From Rhypophila decipiens (lineage: Eukaryota; Ascomycota; Sordariomycetes; Sordariales; Naviculisporaceae), in NCBI GenBank assembly GCA_033297075.1, contig MU858079.1, positions 62,001 to 126,000 of the forward strand: 64,000 nucleotides of DNA, in the 5' to 3' direction. Positions 11,361-21,071 of the stretch are shown here, in pieces. The position numbers and the translations under genes are program-made. The notes below the pieces were generated by a model. It had not been told where the DNA came from. It made no database searches and saw only the letters and a list, made by a program, of their open reading frames with translations. Numbering within the stretch: the first letter of the stretch is position 1; each line of letters begins with the position of its first letter.

Positions 11361-11518
11361 ATGTCTGACGAGCGACTTGATGCGCTCGCTAAAAAGATCA
11401 ACGAATCCCATGTTATCTAGCTTGGAGCTATTGCTAAGACGGTCGACACGATTACTAAGAGGTTGGACAATGATAGAACCCAAGAGCACCCGCGGAGGTG
11501 TTTTTCAGGGAGCTGGTG
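11361..11518 (+). pseudogene. Relic of a small coiled-coil-like protein
   Basis: Starting at an ATG at 11361, the frame reads MSDERLDALAKKINESHVI, then a TAG, then LGAIAKTVDTITKRLDND. The heptad-like spacing of hydrophobic residues continues through the stop, which is one base from CAG (Gln). After EHP the best-looking continuation (AEVFFRELV) is in another frame. The single stop plus a frame change suggest a broken gene. Its family is not known to me. Confidence 0.35.
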
Positions 11519-11674
11519 AGGTCCTGGTAGACAATCTCTTGTCGTTGCTTCTTTTGGCAACGAAACAGGAGATAGAAACTTGTTGGATACATCTTCCAAT
11601 TCGTTGGCTCATCAATTACTATTGTTGACTCGTTGAGTGTGTCAGGAAATGTAAGTTGAGTCTGATTATAATGG

Positions 11675-11917
11675 ATGCTGCATGATTATGAATCCGCCCT
11701 CATCGCCGCTACGTCGAGCCAACCAGCATCGACCGAGGAACCCGCCAAACCCACCCCCGAGCAAGAACTCCGAGGCTTCCAAGACCTCTGCTCCGAAGTA
11801 GGCCTCCCCCGCGGCGCAACCATCCCCGAATGCAAAGTAGTATGTAAGGAAGCAACAGCGAATAATGACAAAGAGTCCCAAATAACATCCCAGATGCAAC
11901 GTTTAGATATGATGTAG
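11675..11917 (+). pseudogene. Fragment of a fungal protein with an LCxEVGxxxGxTIxxCK motif
   Basis: An 80-codon frame has GC-rich third positions in its middle part, unlike the DNA around it. It reads PEQELRGFQDLCSEVGL, then PRGATIPECKVVCK. From memory, an LC-EVG-TI-CK pattern recurs in uncharacterised small proteins of plant-associated ascomycetes, but I cannot confirm that here. The frame then continues into low-complexity sequence and stops, so this looks like a remnant or a partly decayed gene. It could also be a short real gene with unseen exons. Confidence 0.35.
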
Positions 11918-12971
11918 TGAGACTGAACTGCCTGTATAGTATAACATTCGATGGCTTATGCTGTTGGGCTTACCGGTTATGACTACAGTTGCCATACGGG
12001 TAAATGACGGCCGAGAAGGATGGCTTGAACTGAATAGTCATGTCCAAATAAGGGCACATTGACCGTGGTCCAGGCCCATTCTTAGCTCTCCACCAGACAT
12101 ACATATATTAACTCCCGCACTTACCTTCGCCGTTGAGGCGTATTCACTTGCCCAGCTGATGGTCAATGCAGGGTCCACGTTTCCAATAAGAGAAGCCAAT
12201 AATGATAGGCCCAGACAATTTAACATGCTCACAAAAACCGGGGAAATGTAAGCTTTGAGTCCGGTACTTTCTACCGACCACTCTCGGCGACCCATGGATG
12301 TGCCTTGGACAATTCTAATTGGGCCGGCATGGCAAAACTACCATTCAGTTGCTTGTCAGCTGATGAGAGCCAGAACAAATGAGCGTATGAAGCACAAGGG
12401 GCCAATAGCCTATAATCGATCTGATAATAAATAGATCTTTATACATGCCAAGAGATGATCTCACTTCCATCCTGGATAACCATGCATGATGTCCGCCGTG
12501 AGGGAGAAGAAAGGTCTCGACTCTCATCTCGACGTCTTGGCGTATACAGCCTCACTCAGCGGTACGAACTCTTTGAGATGACATTACCTCGCATGACGAG
12601 CCTGAATTAGATGGGATTGGAACTGAAGCTGATCAGCCCCCCATTGGCTTCCGACGAAGAGTTGTGACCCGGAGAACCGAAGCTAACAATCCGGATAGCC
12701 TTGGGGCTGTGAGAAATGATGTGAGGTTCTATTCACGTCGGCGGGGACATGCTCCTTACAACACAAACGCAACGTGCATGATTTTCATCAATCGATCCGG
12801 GTTGACTCTATCCGCCAGGCTCTCAAAGTGGAGCATGAAGTGAGATTGAGCATCATCCTTCTGACGCTCTACTCACTCCCGTTCAATTCACCGCCGAGGA
12901 ACAGGTGCTTGAGCCTTGTCAAACACACACTTGCTTTCTCCAAACACCATTTTCTGGGCACCATTCACAAG

Positions 12972-12978
12972 TATAAAG
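12972..12978 (+). promoter_or_regulatory. TATA box of the crystallin-like secreted protein gene
   Basis: TATAAAG lies 178 bp before the ATG at 13150 and is followed by a long pyrimidine- and CA-rich leader. The position fits a core promoter of a well-expressed fungal gene. It is inferred from motif and spacing only. Confidence 0.45.
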
Positions 12979-13024
12979 CCTCACTCATTTCCACCTCATG
13001 TCTCATCCAGAAATCTCCTCCTCC

Positions 13025-13025
<1 letters not shown>

Positions 13026-13058
<33 letters not shown>
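13026..13058. repeat. CAT/ATC trinucleotide microsatellite in the 5' leader
   Basis: About eleven uninterrupted CAT units lie in the presumed 5' untranslated region, about 90 bp before the start codon. Read in one frame it would give a polyhistidine run, but that frame is not the gene. Confidence 0.8.
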
Positions 13059-13059
<1 letters not shown>

Positions 13060-13149
13060 CATCAACACAGCATCCAGCTTCTTCTCTTCTTTCACTTCCA
13101 ACAAAACAAACTTTACAAAGTTAATTACCTTCAAACCCAATCAATCAAG

Positions 13150-13521
13150 ATGCAATTTTCAACCATCACCGCATTCCTCACCCTCGCCATGGCCGGCACC
13201 GGTCTAGCTGTCCCCGTCGATGCTCAGGCTGCTCCCGCTGAGGCCCTCGAGGCCCGCGCCCCAGCCCAACTCATCGACCTCTGGGGCGATGCCAACTTCC
13301 TCGGCCTGAAATACACGGGCACTGCCGAGCGCGGCGCCTGCATCAACCTGCCCTCCAACTTTGCAAGCATCATCACCAGCGGCAAAGCCCGCTCCGGTCT
13401 GAAGTGCACCACCTGGATCAACACGGGCTGCTCGGGCACGGGCTTCTCCTTCATCAGCTCGGCTAAGTTCGACAGCTGGATCGATAACAAGTCCAAGAGC
13501 TGGAAGTGCATTGCTCTTTAA
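13150..13521 (+). CDS. Small secreted protein with beta/gamma-crystallin-like fold (predicted)
   Basis: This single-exon gene encodes 123 residues. The start lies in CAAGATG, a good fungal context, and is followed by a clear signal peptide (MQFSTITAFLTLAMAGTGLA) and a short propeptide ending EARAP. The mature part reads DLWGDANFLGLKY, then ACINLPSNF, LKCTTWINTGCSG and SWKC. The alternation of aromatic, Gly and Cys residues (four Cys in the mature part) resembles fungal extracellular proteins with a gamma-crystallin-like Greek-key fold. The in-frame ATG at 12916 would add a low-complexity leader without a signal peptide, so I reject it. The role is unknown; members of this kind are often abundant secreted proteins or candidate effectors. 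Confidence 0.8.
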   Translation: MQFSTITAFLTLAMAGTGLAVPVDAQAAPAEALEARAPAQLIDLWGDANFLGLKYTGTAERGACINLPSNFASIITSGKARSGLKCTTWINTGCSGTGFSFISSAKFDSWIDNKSKSWKCIAL

Positions 13522-14590
13522 GCAAGACCAGCAGCACTATGCGGGCAAGACTTGACTCGAGTTTGTGGCTGGCTTGTCTTTGGGTCGGTATGGGTGTGAT
13601 GTATACAGATTGGCTTAGTCGGTTGGTGTGCACATCGTGGTGGTGGGTGATGCTAGGGTCGGGCAGTTGACATTTGACACCTTTCGACGGGAGGGTTCAA
13701 GTGCAGGAGTTGCGCCGGATTTGGGTGGTTCATGTACATGGTTTTATATTCCCCTTTTTCTCGTCCCTCGTTTACCTTTAACCTTTTACATCAAGCAAAT
13801 CAGATAGTCAGACATGTCAATCATTCGTTTTACCATCGCTGAGTCCTTAAATTGTCGGCCTAGATACTTGGTTCTGGTTCCTTCTCGTGGTCAGTCTAGG
13901 TGAGCTCATTTTTAGGTGATACATGGAGTGGGGAACCCGAGCTGGACGGTCTTCGAGCTTGTGGTAAATCAAAGTATCGTCGACAAAATAATGTCTGAAA
14001 AGGGAGTGGATGTTTATGAACAAGGTCCATGGAAGTCCCGAATAGGTTTCTGTGAATCTGCTATGGCAACACCTACACGGAACGACTGCACTGCGAAGGA
14101 TCGACTACTTGGTCGAAACGCGGAATTTCATGGATAAAACAAGTTCATACATGCAATTGTGCGAGCAAGCGTGGACAAGGCAGAGCGAGAGATTTGATTT
14201 CTAGAAAAGAGCACTTATTCCCTCAGTATGACCCTCTATACAACTCGTGACCAACTGAAGTGCCCTTTTGCAAAAGAATGAAGAATCTGTATTTGTTTGG
14301 TTTCTCTGACAAGCTAATGCTACATGTACTCTTTGAAGTTTGTCAAACAAACAAGTACTTAAAAGCAGGATAGTATGAAGGGTGGATGTTTGTAGATATA
14401 GTTATATATACGAATGAGCTCTAACAGACATCTCCTGGTTTTCGGTAATCAGTCCCCGGCGTGGAGAAAGAAACTATGGCTCCTTCCGGTACCGGAACCT
14501 GACAAACTTCTACGACACTAACCTCAGCCCCTCATAGCGCCGGTACCCGTTTCAGTTCTCTCAATCAAGACGCCAACTTTCAAAACAGCT
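13522..14590. other. Intergenic
   Basis: This is the 3' flank of the secreted protein gene followed by sequence without a credible gene. Short frames at 13916-14137 have no coding character. Confidence 0.5.
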
Positions 14591-15124
14591 ATGCCAGAGT
14601 CCGGCCGGAACAGCCGACCGGCCCTCCGCATCTATGTGTGCTTGGCCGACGACGCCCTGGGCCGCCAGGTGTCCCTTCTGCAGCTTAGCGCCATAGAACG
14701 GTGCTATCCCGACTCGAGCGGCATCGGTGTCCCGGGACTCCACGATCCCCTGAACCCGGGAAACCGGGCGAACCCCGACCACCCCGAGTCCAAGGCGCAG
14801 ATTGTCGGACGCTGCCGACGTTACTGCCCGCTCTGGGTATGTGATGTCTGTATCAACCGGATCTTCAGCTTTCCCCTCCCCGAGAGCCTCCACGGAAGGT
14901 TTGGTGACCGGGCGACCGGTCCTCAGCCTCTACAACGAAATCGGCCCAGTACAGCGAATCGCCCAGTAGACCAGATCATCAACTTTTTCGAGGACAAGGT
15001 AAATGAACTAAAGGTGCGGTTCAAGCCTGTCGAATCCGACAAGACAATCACGTCGGCAATTAGCGCCCTGAACGACTTGCTAGCGGATCAAAGAACGATC
15101 TCTTCAAGACATACCCTTATATGA
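14591..15124 (+). CDS. Hypothetical ORF of 177 codons, uncertain
   Basis: The frame is open and GC-rich at third positions in its first half, beginning MPESGRNSRPALRIYVCLAD. Its last third (VDQIINFFEDKVNELKV, then AISALNDLLAD) reads like helical coding sequence. I recognise no domain. It lies directly before a broken XPG-like fragment and overlaps its first bases, so both may be remains of one disrupted locus. It may equally be a real gene with an unrecognised intron. Confidence 0.3.
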   Translation: MPESGRNSRPALRIYVCLADDALGRQVSLLQLSAIERCYPDSSGIGVPGLHDPLNPGNRANPDHPESKAQIVGRCRRYCPLWVCDVCINRIFSFPLPESLHGRFGDRATGPQPLQRNRPSTANRPVDQIINFFEDKVNELKVRFKPVESDKTITSAISALNDLLADQRTISSRHTLI

Positions 15125-15295
15125 GATTCGTTTTTGAGAAGCCGGAGTTAGCGCAGGCCGAGCACTATACGTACACTCTTCTATCGCCTCATCCGACTTT
15201 TAGGGTTGGCGATCGAGCCGACATTTGTCTTCGACGGGCCGATAAACCCGCTTTTAAAAGGAATAGACAATCTGGAAGGGGGGAAGGGACAATAG
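15121..15295 (+). pseudogene. Relic resembling an XPG/Rad2-family nuclease N-terminal region
   Basis: One frame reads RFVFEKPELAQAEHYTYTL; a one-base shift near 15178 then leads into FYRLIRLLGLAIEPTFVFDG and ends at a TAG at 15293. The second part closely resembles the XPG N-region of fungal flap and Holliday-junction nucleases (FYRLL-LLALPI-P-FVFDG-P). The acidic catalytic residues of the XPG-I region are not present downstream. The frame change, the early stop and the lack of a MG-start region make this a degraded fragment. The family call rests on this short motif alone. Confidence 0.4.
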
Positions 15296-15696
15296 TAGCG
15301 ACGGACATGGCGAAGAAGCATCGGGTCTGTTGTGGTACAGATTGTATCGGAGATCGCCGACGAGATAAGGCGCACGAATCACGATGAGGCAGATAGCGGC
15401 CAACTCCTAGGGGCTGGCACTTATAACTAGCCCGCTAAGAATGGAGCATTCCTATCGTCCATCACAAGTCTTGGCCATAAATGACCACGTCTCCCTATCT
15501 CCATCTTAAGACTGACCATGTCCGCGACTTGAAGAATCGGCTGACTATGGTGTAAGTCTACTTACTATCATCATCCCAACAACATCAAAAGCTAACTCTT
15601 CAGAATCACGTTTAACAATCACAACAACAACCCCCGCAGCAACGGGACCCCCTCGTGCTCGCCCAGTTAGTTACTCCAAAGACAACTTGTCCTATC
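15296..15696. other. 5' flank of the 2OG oxygenase gene with a possible leader intron
   Basis: There is no gene. A GTGTAAGT donor near 15550, a GCTAAC branch site and a TTCAG acceptor at about 15603 suggest an intron of about 54 bp in the 5' untranslated region of the following gene. Confidence 0.4.
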
Positions 15697-17043
15697 ATGT
15701 CTTTGCCCCTTCAACCGAATCCAATGTCGACCGCCACTACTGAGACACCGGGCGCCGGAACACCCGCAGCTCAACCTTCCACCACCACCGACACAAAAAC
15801 CGTGACCCTCCGACTCTCCTCCGCCAACGGGCCCGTAACTCGAACAGTCCTATCCCAACCACCGCGAGAGGCGCTTCCGCACGAGATACCAATAATCAAC
15901 ATCTCGGCCCTCACAAATCCATCGGCCACTCTCGCCGAGCGACAGTCCATTGCCGACCAGATCCGCACAGCAGCTCTGACAAACGGCTTCTTCTACATCA
16001 CCGAGCATGGGATCCCCGCGTCTGTCACATCGGCAGCCCATTCCTCCTCGCTTTCCTTTTTCCGCCAACCCGTCGAACAGAAACAGCCGGCAAATGCTGC
16101 ACTCTACTCCAAATACAATTTCGGCTGGAAGCCGCCCCAAAGTCAACGAATCAACCCGTTTGAAGGGGCTGATTTGCGAGAGACCTTTTCGTGGCGGTAT
16201 GATCCTGCCTATGACCCGTCTCTATCGGCTGATGATGTGGACCGGATTCCCGAGGAGGTCAAGAAGTACATCCAGATCGACGAGGGCGATTTTCCCTGGA
16301 GCGCGACTACGAAAGACACACCCGAGTTCAAGAGAGATGTTATCAAGTTGTTCCAGGATGTCTTGGAGCTGGGCCGGTTGCTGGGCAGAAGTTTTGCGCT
16401 GAGTCTGGGGCTAGATGAACATGACTGGGATGGAAAGTTTACGTATCCGGGTGTTGGGATGGCTGTCAATTGGTATCCCCCTTTGCCACCATCAACAGCA
16501 ACATCTCCCACGAACACCGAGCCAGCAGAGAAGAACGTGTCAATAGGCTCGCACACAGACTTTCAGCTCTTCACGCTACTCTACCAGGACCCATCCTCAC
16601 CAGCAACAGCACTCCAAGTCCTGAGCCGATGCCCCGAAGCAGGCCGCACCCCAGGCGGAGAAGAAATCTACCAGTGGTTATACGCCAAGCCCATCCCTGG
16701 AACCTTTGTCGTCAACTTTGGCGATTACATGCAACGCATCACCAACGATCGCTACCCGAGTACTGTCCATCGGGTTCAGAACTTTTTGGCGGCAGCTCCT
16801 CTAAGTGGCATAAACGAGGAAAGATGCGCAGAAGAGCATAATGGAGAACGTCTCAGCATGGCCTTTTTCTTTGGGTTCAACCAGGATGAGACGGTCGAGG
16901 TGTTGGATAGTTGTGTGGATTACGCAAGGGGGGAAAAGAAGAAATACGAGGCTGTTAGTTGTTTTGAGTGGAACTTACGGCGGTTCAAGGCGATGCATGA
17001 TCTCGGTAGTGGCAATGTGAATGGGGCTGGGAAAGGTTCGTGA
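15697..17043 (+). CDS. 2-oxoglutarate/Fe(II) dioxygenase (isopenicillin-N-synthase-like)
   Basis: This single-exon gene encodes 448 residues from the ATG at 15697; a second in-frame ATG at 15724 is also possible. The N-terminal part (about residues 60-130) has IPIINISAL and TAALTNGFFYITEHGIP, the DIOX_N signature. The 2OG-Fe(II) core carries the iron ligands SHTD (H286, D288) and TVHRVQN (H358) and the 2-oxoglutarate-binding RLS (R385, S387). Such enzymes hydroxylate, desaturate or cyclise small molecules using 2-oxoglutarate and oxygen in the cytosol. Length and motifs are complete. The neighbour is a convergent HET gene with no obvious link, so the substrate is unknown. Confidence 0.9.
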   Translation: MSLPLQPNPMSTATTETPGAGTPAAQPSTTTDTKTVTLRLSSANGPVTRTVLSQPPREALPHEIPIINISALTNPSATLAERQSIADQIRTAALTNGFFYITEHGIPASVTSAAHSSSLSFFRQPVEQKQPANAALYSKYNFGWKPPQSQRINPFEGADLRETFSWRYDPAYDPSLSADDVDRIPEEVKKYIQIDEGDFPWSATTKDTPEFKRDVIKLFQDVLELGRLLGRSFALSLGLDEHDWDGKFTYPGVGMAVNWYPPLPPSTATSPTNTEPAEKNVSIGSHTDFQLFTLLYQDPSSPATALQVLSRCPEAGRTPGGEEIYQWLYAKPIPGTFVVNFGDYMQRITNDRYPSTVHRVQNFLAAAPLSGINEERCAEEHNGERLSMAFFFGFNQDETVEVLDSCVDYARGEKKKYEAVSCFEWNLRRFKAMHDLGSGNVNGAGKGS

Positions 17044-17273
17044 CATGGCTGGTCTTGTCAAGTTTGATGAAGTTTGTTCGCTTGTCTCATCTTGTTCCCG
17101 AATTTCTGCAGCATGTCAGAAGTCTTCAAGTCGGCAGTTTCTTCATGGCGGCATTCAGCACTGAACTCAAGAGTAGCTATACAAGGCGGGAACCGCAATG
17201 TCATTCAAATGTCCAACTAGTGATTGTCTACTAAAGGGTTCATTTTTATTATTCAGAAACGCCACCGGGCTTC

Positions 17274-19700
17274 TCAAGCCGCTTGACCCTCCTCTGTCGT
17301 AGTCTCCGGCTCGAGCTTCAACTTTGGCCAAGCTGCACGGATAGCACCCCAATCATAATCCTCCGCACCATAAACCCTCTGCCGCCTGAGATAAATCACT
17401 TCTCCATCCCTCGGAAAGTCTTCCTCCTTAACCGGGGCAGTCCACGCCTTGCCTCTAGTAAAACCAAAGATATCACCTCTTCTCCGTAGCCTCCAGCTTG
17501 CCCGTGAATCGTCCCTTGGCGCTCGTCTATCTTCATAATCCGACGTCAGGACGGGAAAGACATCCTCTGCTTTGGCGTCTCTTGGATACACCTTGGTCAA
17601 ATCGGGTAGATGGTCGTCTGGTAGGTTCTCTGGCTCGGCTAGCGGATCAAAGGGCTCAATGTTCCATTCTCGTTTGAAATGTGCCGGGAGGTGTGCGACT
17701 GCCACTGGGACGGCGACGTATGCGCGGTTACTTGTTGATGCGACGAATGCGTGGTCTCCGTTTCCTAGGGGGAGCCGGCGCGGGGCTGCTGTGAAGAATG
17801 GGAGGCGGGGGTCGAACAACGTTGTCAGGGAGCGGATCATGGTTCCAAGATGTTCAGAACACTGGTATTGATACTCCTCTGGCGAGGCGGATTGGAAAAA
17901 GTGCCTGAGGACGGCCTCTGCCGTGTTGGCGAAACGAGCATCTTTAGATTCCCCCATGGGTCCATGAATCCACGATGGATCCGAAGTGTCCTGCTGCATG
18001 GCGTCCGGGAAGCGCAACATCCACTCCAGACCGCAGTCGAGCGCATGTGCCAGCCATACCTTGTTGAAGACCGCCATGGGTCCTGCACGCTCTCGTCCGA
18101 CGGCCCTCATTGTCGCAGACATGAGTTCTCGGTTACGTTTTGTTCCTGCGTCGGCCGCCTGGGCGATTTCGCCAGCCAGAGCCTCGACTTGGTTCTCTTC
18201 TAGTATTTCTGACGCTGCCTTTTGCGCTTCGGGACTGGCGTTGGTGGGCGATGCTTTGAAGACGAGCAGGTCAAGCTCGATATAATCGCCCGCGACTGCT
18301 GTAATGGTTCCGGGTGACATCTCGGGCACTCTGTCGTCGGCTATGCCTTGGTTTATGATGGGTACCCATGAGATTAGCTTTCTGGTTGGATCCTTAGGAT
18401 CGGTGATGCGGAGCTTGTGTGACATCGACTTGTCCGTTAGGAGAAGGGGATATAGGTCGTTCGATGCCATAACGAGCACACTGAACATCCAGATTACATC
18501 CTCGACACCCGAGACATCGCCGCTAAAGGACAGAGGAATCCCTGCCGTATTGAGTGCAATTGACATCAGGTCGCCTTTCTTGAAACACCCAAATGCCAGA
18601 ATGCTGGACACATGCTGCATGGCCGAACCACCAGGGTCCTCTACTCCGTAGAGGCTTTGAATGCGAAATCGTAACTGGGACAAGGTCTCTGGGTTGGGGT
18701 TGACCATTGTATCCAAAAGGGTGAATGCGGAGGCAACCCCGTCTTCTGCGGAGGGTTCTGGCTCTTGATTGTGAAGGTATATCGCGAGGTAGAAGACGAA
18801 GCGGAACTCGAAGGTTAGAACGCGGCCGTCGTGTCCAAAACATAGGAGGAGAGGGTTGTTGATCCTTTGATGGGGAGCGACTCGGGACTCGTGTGCACAC
18901 CACGCTCGTGAATACCATCGGCCGTTGAGAATATTCATGGCAAAGTCTTTGACTCCATCGATAAGGTGACCTAGTCCGGCGCTCCGGTATTCCCTTTCCA
19001 TGCTTGGAAAATACTCGTCCATAAAATCCGACTTTGCTTGGCCCTCGAGTCCTCGGTTCATAATCTCGTCGCTGAGGTCTTGGTAAAACTTGGCATAGGT
19101 AACTCCAGCATTGGTCTCTGCCTCGCTGAGCTGGACATCCTCGAGCAATATGGCCATCCGCCGGGCGGATTGATATATCAAGTCCATGGCGGCAATGTGT
19201 CGCTGTTTCTCTTCCTCGTCACCTTGGTTGATGCAAAGCTTGTCCAGCCAGACGCCCTCGAGGGGACTCTGTCGTAGGCCCATGACGGCGTCCACCATAG
19301 CCCTGGAGATCTCCCATCCGGGCGCGAGCGGCTGGGCTCTGGCTGCGGGCACGAGCGGCCAATCTGGATAGTGCCAGCAGTAGCTCACGATGATGTAGGA
19401 AGGGACATCAAGTGCGTCGTTTGAGGATAGGACGTCATGGGGAAATATCATCCTCACGGCGAGGGCGTCAAGAGCGGTCTGTTTGGGTTGGAAACGATCT
19501 GCAACGGCAGGGTTCAACTCCCTCAGACGATTCAAAATGGCCGCAGCATCCTCTTGTCGGTTCCTCATCTTCTCCGCCGCGCGTGAGATCAGGCGTTGGG
19601 TGTTGTCTTTCGACAGAGCGACCAGCGCCTGATTGAGGCCGGCGAGCACTGTACGACTCTTGAGCTCGGCATAGTCGGAATCGTTTGGTCTGGCCTCCAT
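17274..19700 (-). CDS. Heterokaryon incompatibility (HET) domain protein
   Basis: An 808-residue single-exon gene, tail-to-tail with the 2OG oxygenase gene (230 bp apart). The HET domain begins at about residue 100 with PSYIIVSYCWHYPDW. It continues with WLDKLCINQ and the following DLIYQSARRMAILLEDV, the three conserved blocks of the family. HET domains trigger death or growth arrest when unlike fungal individuals fuse, usually together with a partner recognition gene. The long C-terminal half has no repeat (no WD40, NACHT or ankyrin), so how it senses a partner is not visible. The first ATG, at 19700, is used. Confidence 0.9.
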   Translation of the reverse strand: MEARPNDSDYAELKSRTVLAGLNQALVALSKDNTQRLISRAAEKMRNRQEDAAAILNRLRELNPAVADRFQPKQTALDALAVRMIFPHDVLSSNDALDVPSYIIVSYCWHYPDWPLVPAARAQPLAPGWEISRAMVDAVMGLRQSPLEGVWLDKLCINQGDEEEKQRHIAAMDLIYQSARRMAILLEDVQLSEAETNAGVTYAKFYQDLSDEIMNRGLEGQAKSDFMDEYFPSMEREYRSAGLGHLIDGVKDFAMNILNGRWYSRAWCAHESRVAPHQRINNPLLLCFGHDGRVLTFEFRFVFYLAIYLHNQEPEPSAEDGVASAFTLLDTMVNPNPETLSQLRFRIQSLYGVEDPGGSAMQHVSSILAFGCFKKGDLMSIALNTAGIPLSFSGDVSGVEDVIWMFSVLVMASNDLYPLLLTDKSMSHKLRITDPKDPTRKLISWVPIINQGIADDRVPEMSPGTITAVAGDYIELDLLVFKASPTNASPEAQKAASEILEENQVEALAGEIAQAADAGTKRNRELMSATMRAVGRERAGPMAVFNKVWLAHALDCGLEWMLRFPDAMQQDTSDPSWIHGPMGESKDARFANTAEAVLRHFFQSASPEEYQYQCSEHLGTMIRSLTTLFDPRLPFFTAAPRRLPLGNGDHAFVASTSNRAYVAVPVAVAHLPAHFKREWNIEPFDPLAEPENLPDDHLPDLTKVYPRDAKAEDVFPVLTSDYEDRRAPRDDSRASWRLRRRGDIFGFTRGKAWTAPVKEEDFPRDGEVIYLRRQRVYGAEDYDWGAIRAAWPKLKLEPETTTEEGQAA

Positions 19701-20023
19701 TTCGGAGTAAAATCAAGCTCGATGGGTGAAAATGTTAGGTATTGGAGTCGTTTGACGCTAGGTAGAGAAGTTGGTCAAGCTTCAACTGCAACATGATCGT
19801 GGAGTTCGAGGCCCAACAGCCGCCCAATCTCCACCATATTCGTAATGTTCTAGGCCCGAGAAGATAGATGCCGCGGGACGGGTTAGCGGTTAGCGTGTTC
19901 AATTTCCCCGCAACTTCGTGATAAAACTACCACCTCGGGGCAGGGCAGTGTGAGAGCAAACCCAAGTGACATTGGTTGTTAATTCAGGGCACCTTGCCCG
20001 ATACTGTATCACTGAGTCTCCCC
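19701..20023. other. 5' flank of the HET gene
   Basis: I see no gene. This flank separates the HET start from the inserted MITE. Confidence 0.5.
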
Positions 20024-20410
20024 CAAGGCTCCTTACAAGTCAAGTCAAGCAAGTTGACCAGTAAAGTTGAATTGACTTGGGGGGTTTCCAGACTGACTTG
20101 CTTGGGTAAAAAGTCGACTTGAATCAACTTGCGTAACTTGCACCACTTGGTACTTTAGCCAAGGATTTGGCCTAACTGGGCTATGGGTTGGAGCAAATTT
20201 TCCCCACCTAAATATCATAGAAAATATGGGTCTGACCCACAATTAGATAAGGATCAGCCCCACCAACAAGTCATGCAAGTTATCGCAAGTCAGAGAGACC
20301 CTTAACTTGGCTTGATTGGGCCTTTTTTGAGGCCAACTTGGCTTGAATTGGCTTAGGTTGAATTGCCTTGACTTGATCTCACTCGAATTGTAAGGAGCCT
20401 TGGTCTCCCC
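20016..20410. mobile_element. hAT-type MITE (20024-20402) with 8-bp target site duplication
   Basis: The element is 379 bp long. Its ends are an exact 15-bp terminal inverted repeat: CAAGGCTCCTTACAA at 20024-20038 and its reverse complement at 20388-20402. It is flanked on both sides by the exact 8-bp duplication GTCTCCCC (20016-20023 and 20403-20410), the duplication length of the hAT superfamily. The interior has no open frame and is packed with CAAGT/ACTTG words (about fifteen), like the subterminal transposase-binding repeats of hAT elements. It must depend on a transposase encoded elsewhere. Intact ends and duplication suggest a fairly recent insertion, about 320 bp upstream of the HET start. 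Confidence 0.85.
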
Positions 20411-21071
20411 CGGGTGCATCTTTTTTTCGCCAGCGCTTGATGGGGCAAGGGGCCTCAGCCATTCACAATGGCAATCATTGCTTCGAGGTGGGTTGGGTGA
20501 GTTCCCCGACCAGTCAAAGGACAACAGATGCCGCTGATGACTAAGGCGTCTGCTGTGTAACTCGACCCTGCAAGCCACCTTGCACAGTGTTTCTTCTTGA
20601 CGCAGAGATCTCCGACCAGACGCAGAAGATACTGGACCCTGATAATTTGGAACCTCAGCCCAAAAGAAATCCTCGACAGTGGCCCATTTCCAGACCCTGC
20701 TTTGACCCAAAGCCTTCAGCCCCCGGACTTGGCATATCAACCGCGCGGTTCCCTTCGGTTCTGAAGATTATGACCAATAACTTGGCTGATTCTACCACCG
20801 GTTCCGCTGAGACATTTCCCGTGGGCCCGGCTCCACCGGCCACTTCTCGACGATGAAGATCAGAAGATGAGGCTCGGTCCACTGGGGGACAGGGATACAG
20901 GTCAGGCCCGCTCCTCTCGATCGATACTTGCAGGTGGTTAGAGATTGGATGCTGGCCGACTGCGCGGGCCGATGGAACATGTCTTCCTTTTATATCCATG
21001 GACCTGGGATGCATTGCATCAGCTTTACCGGCTCTTCGTTCTCGGTTCCAGACTGTCGTCCTTGGGCAAAT
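20411..21071. other. Intergenic, promoter side of the surface protein gene
   Basis: No gene is seen; overlapping short frames only. The region lies between the MITE and the single-pass surface protein gene. Confidence 0.45.

Larger units (their letters stand above)
10342..12971. other. Long gene-poor region with coding relics
   Basis: No intact gene is seen. Two short relics lie at 11361-11518 and 11675-11917. A leftward stretch around 12295-12140 (AYISPVFVSMLNC, then LLASLIGNVDPALTISWA) reads like one membrane exon followed by a GTAAGT donor, but I found no partner exons. The rest has only short overlapping frames. Confidence 0.4.

Noticed and set aside
13026..13058. Polyhistidine-coding stretch
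   Set aside because: It lies in the 5' leader and is out of the frame of the secreted protein; it is a CAT microsatellite.
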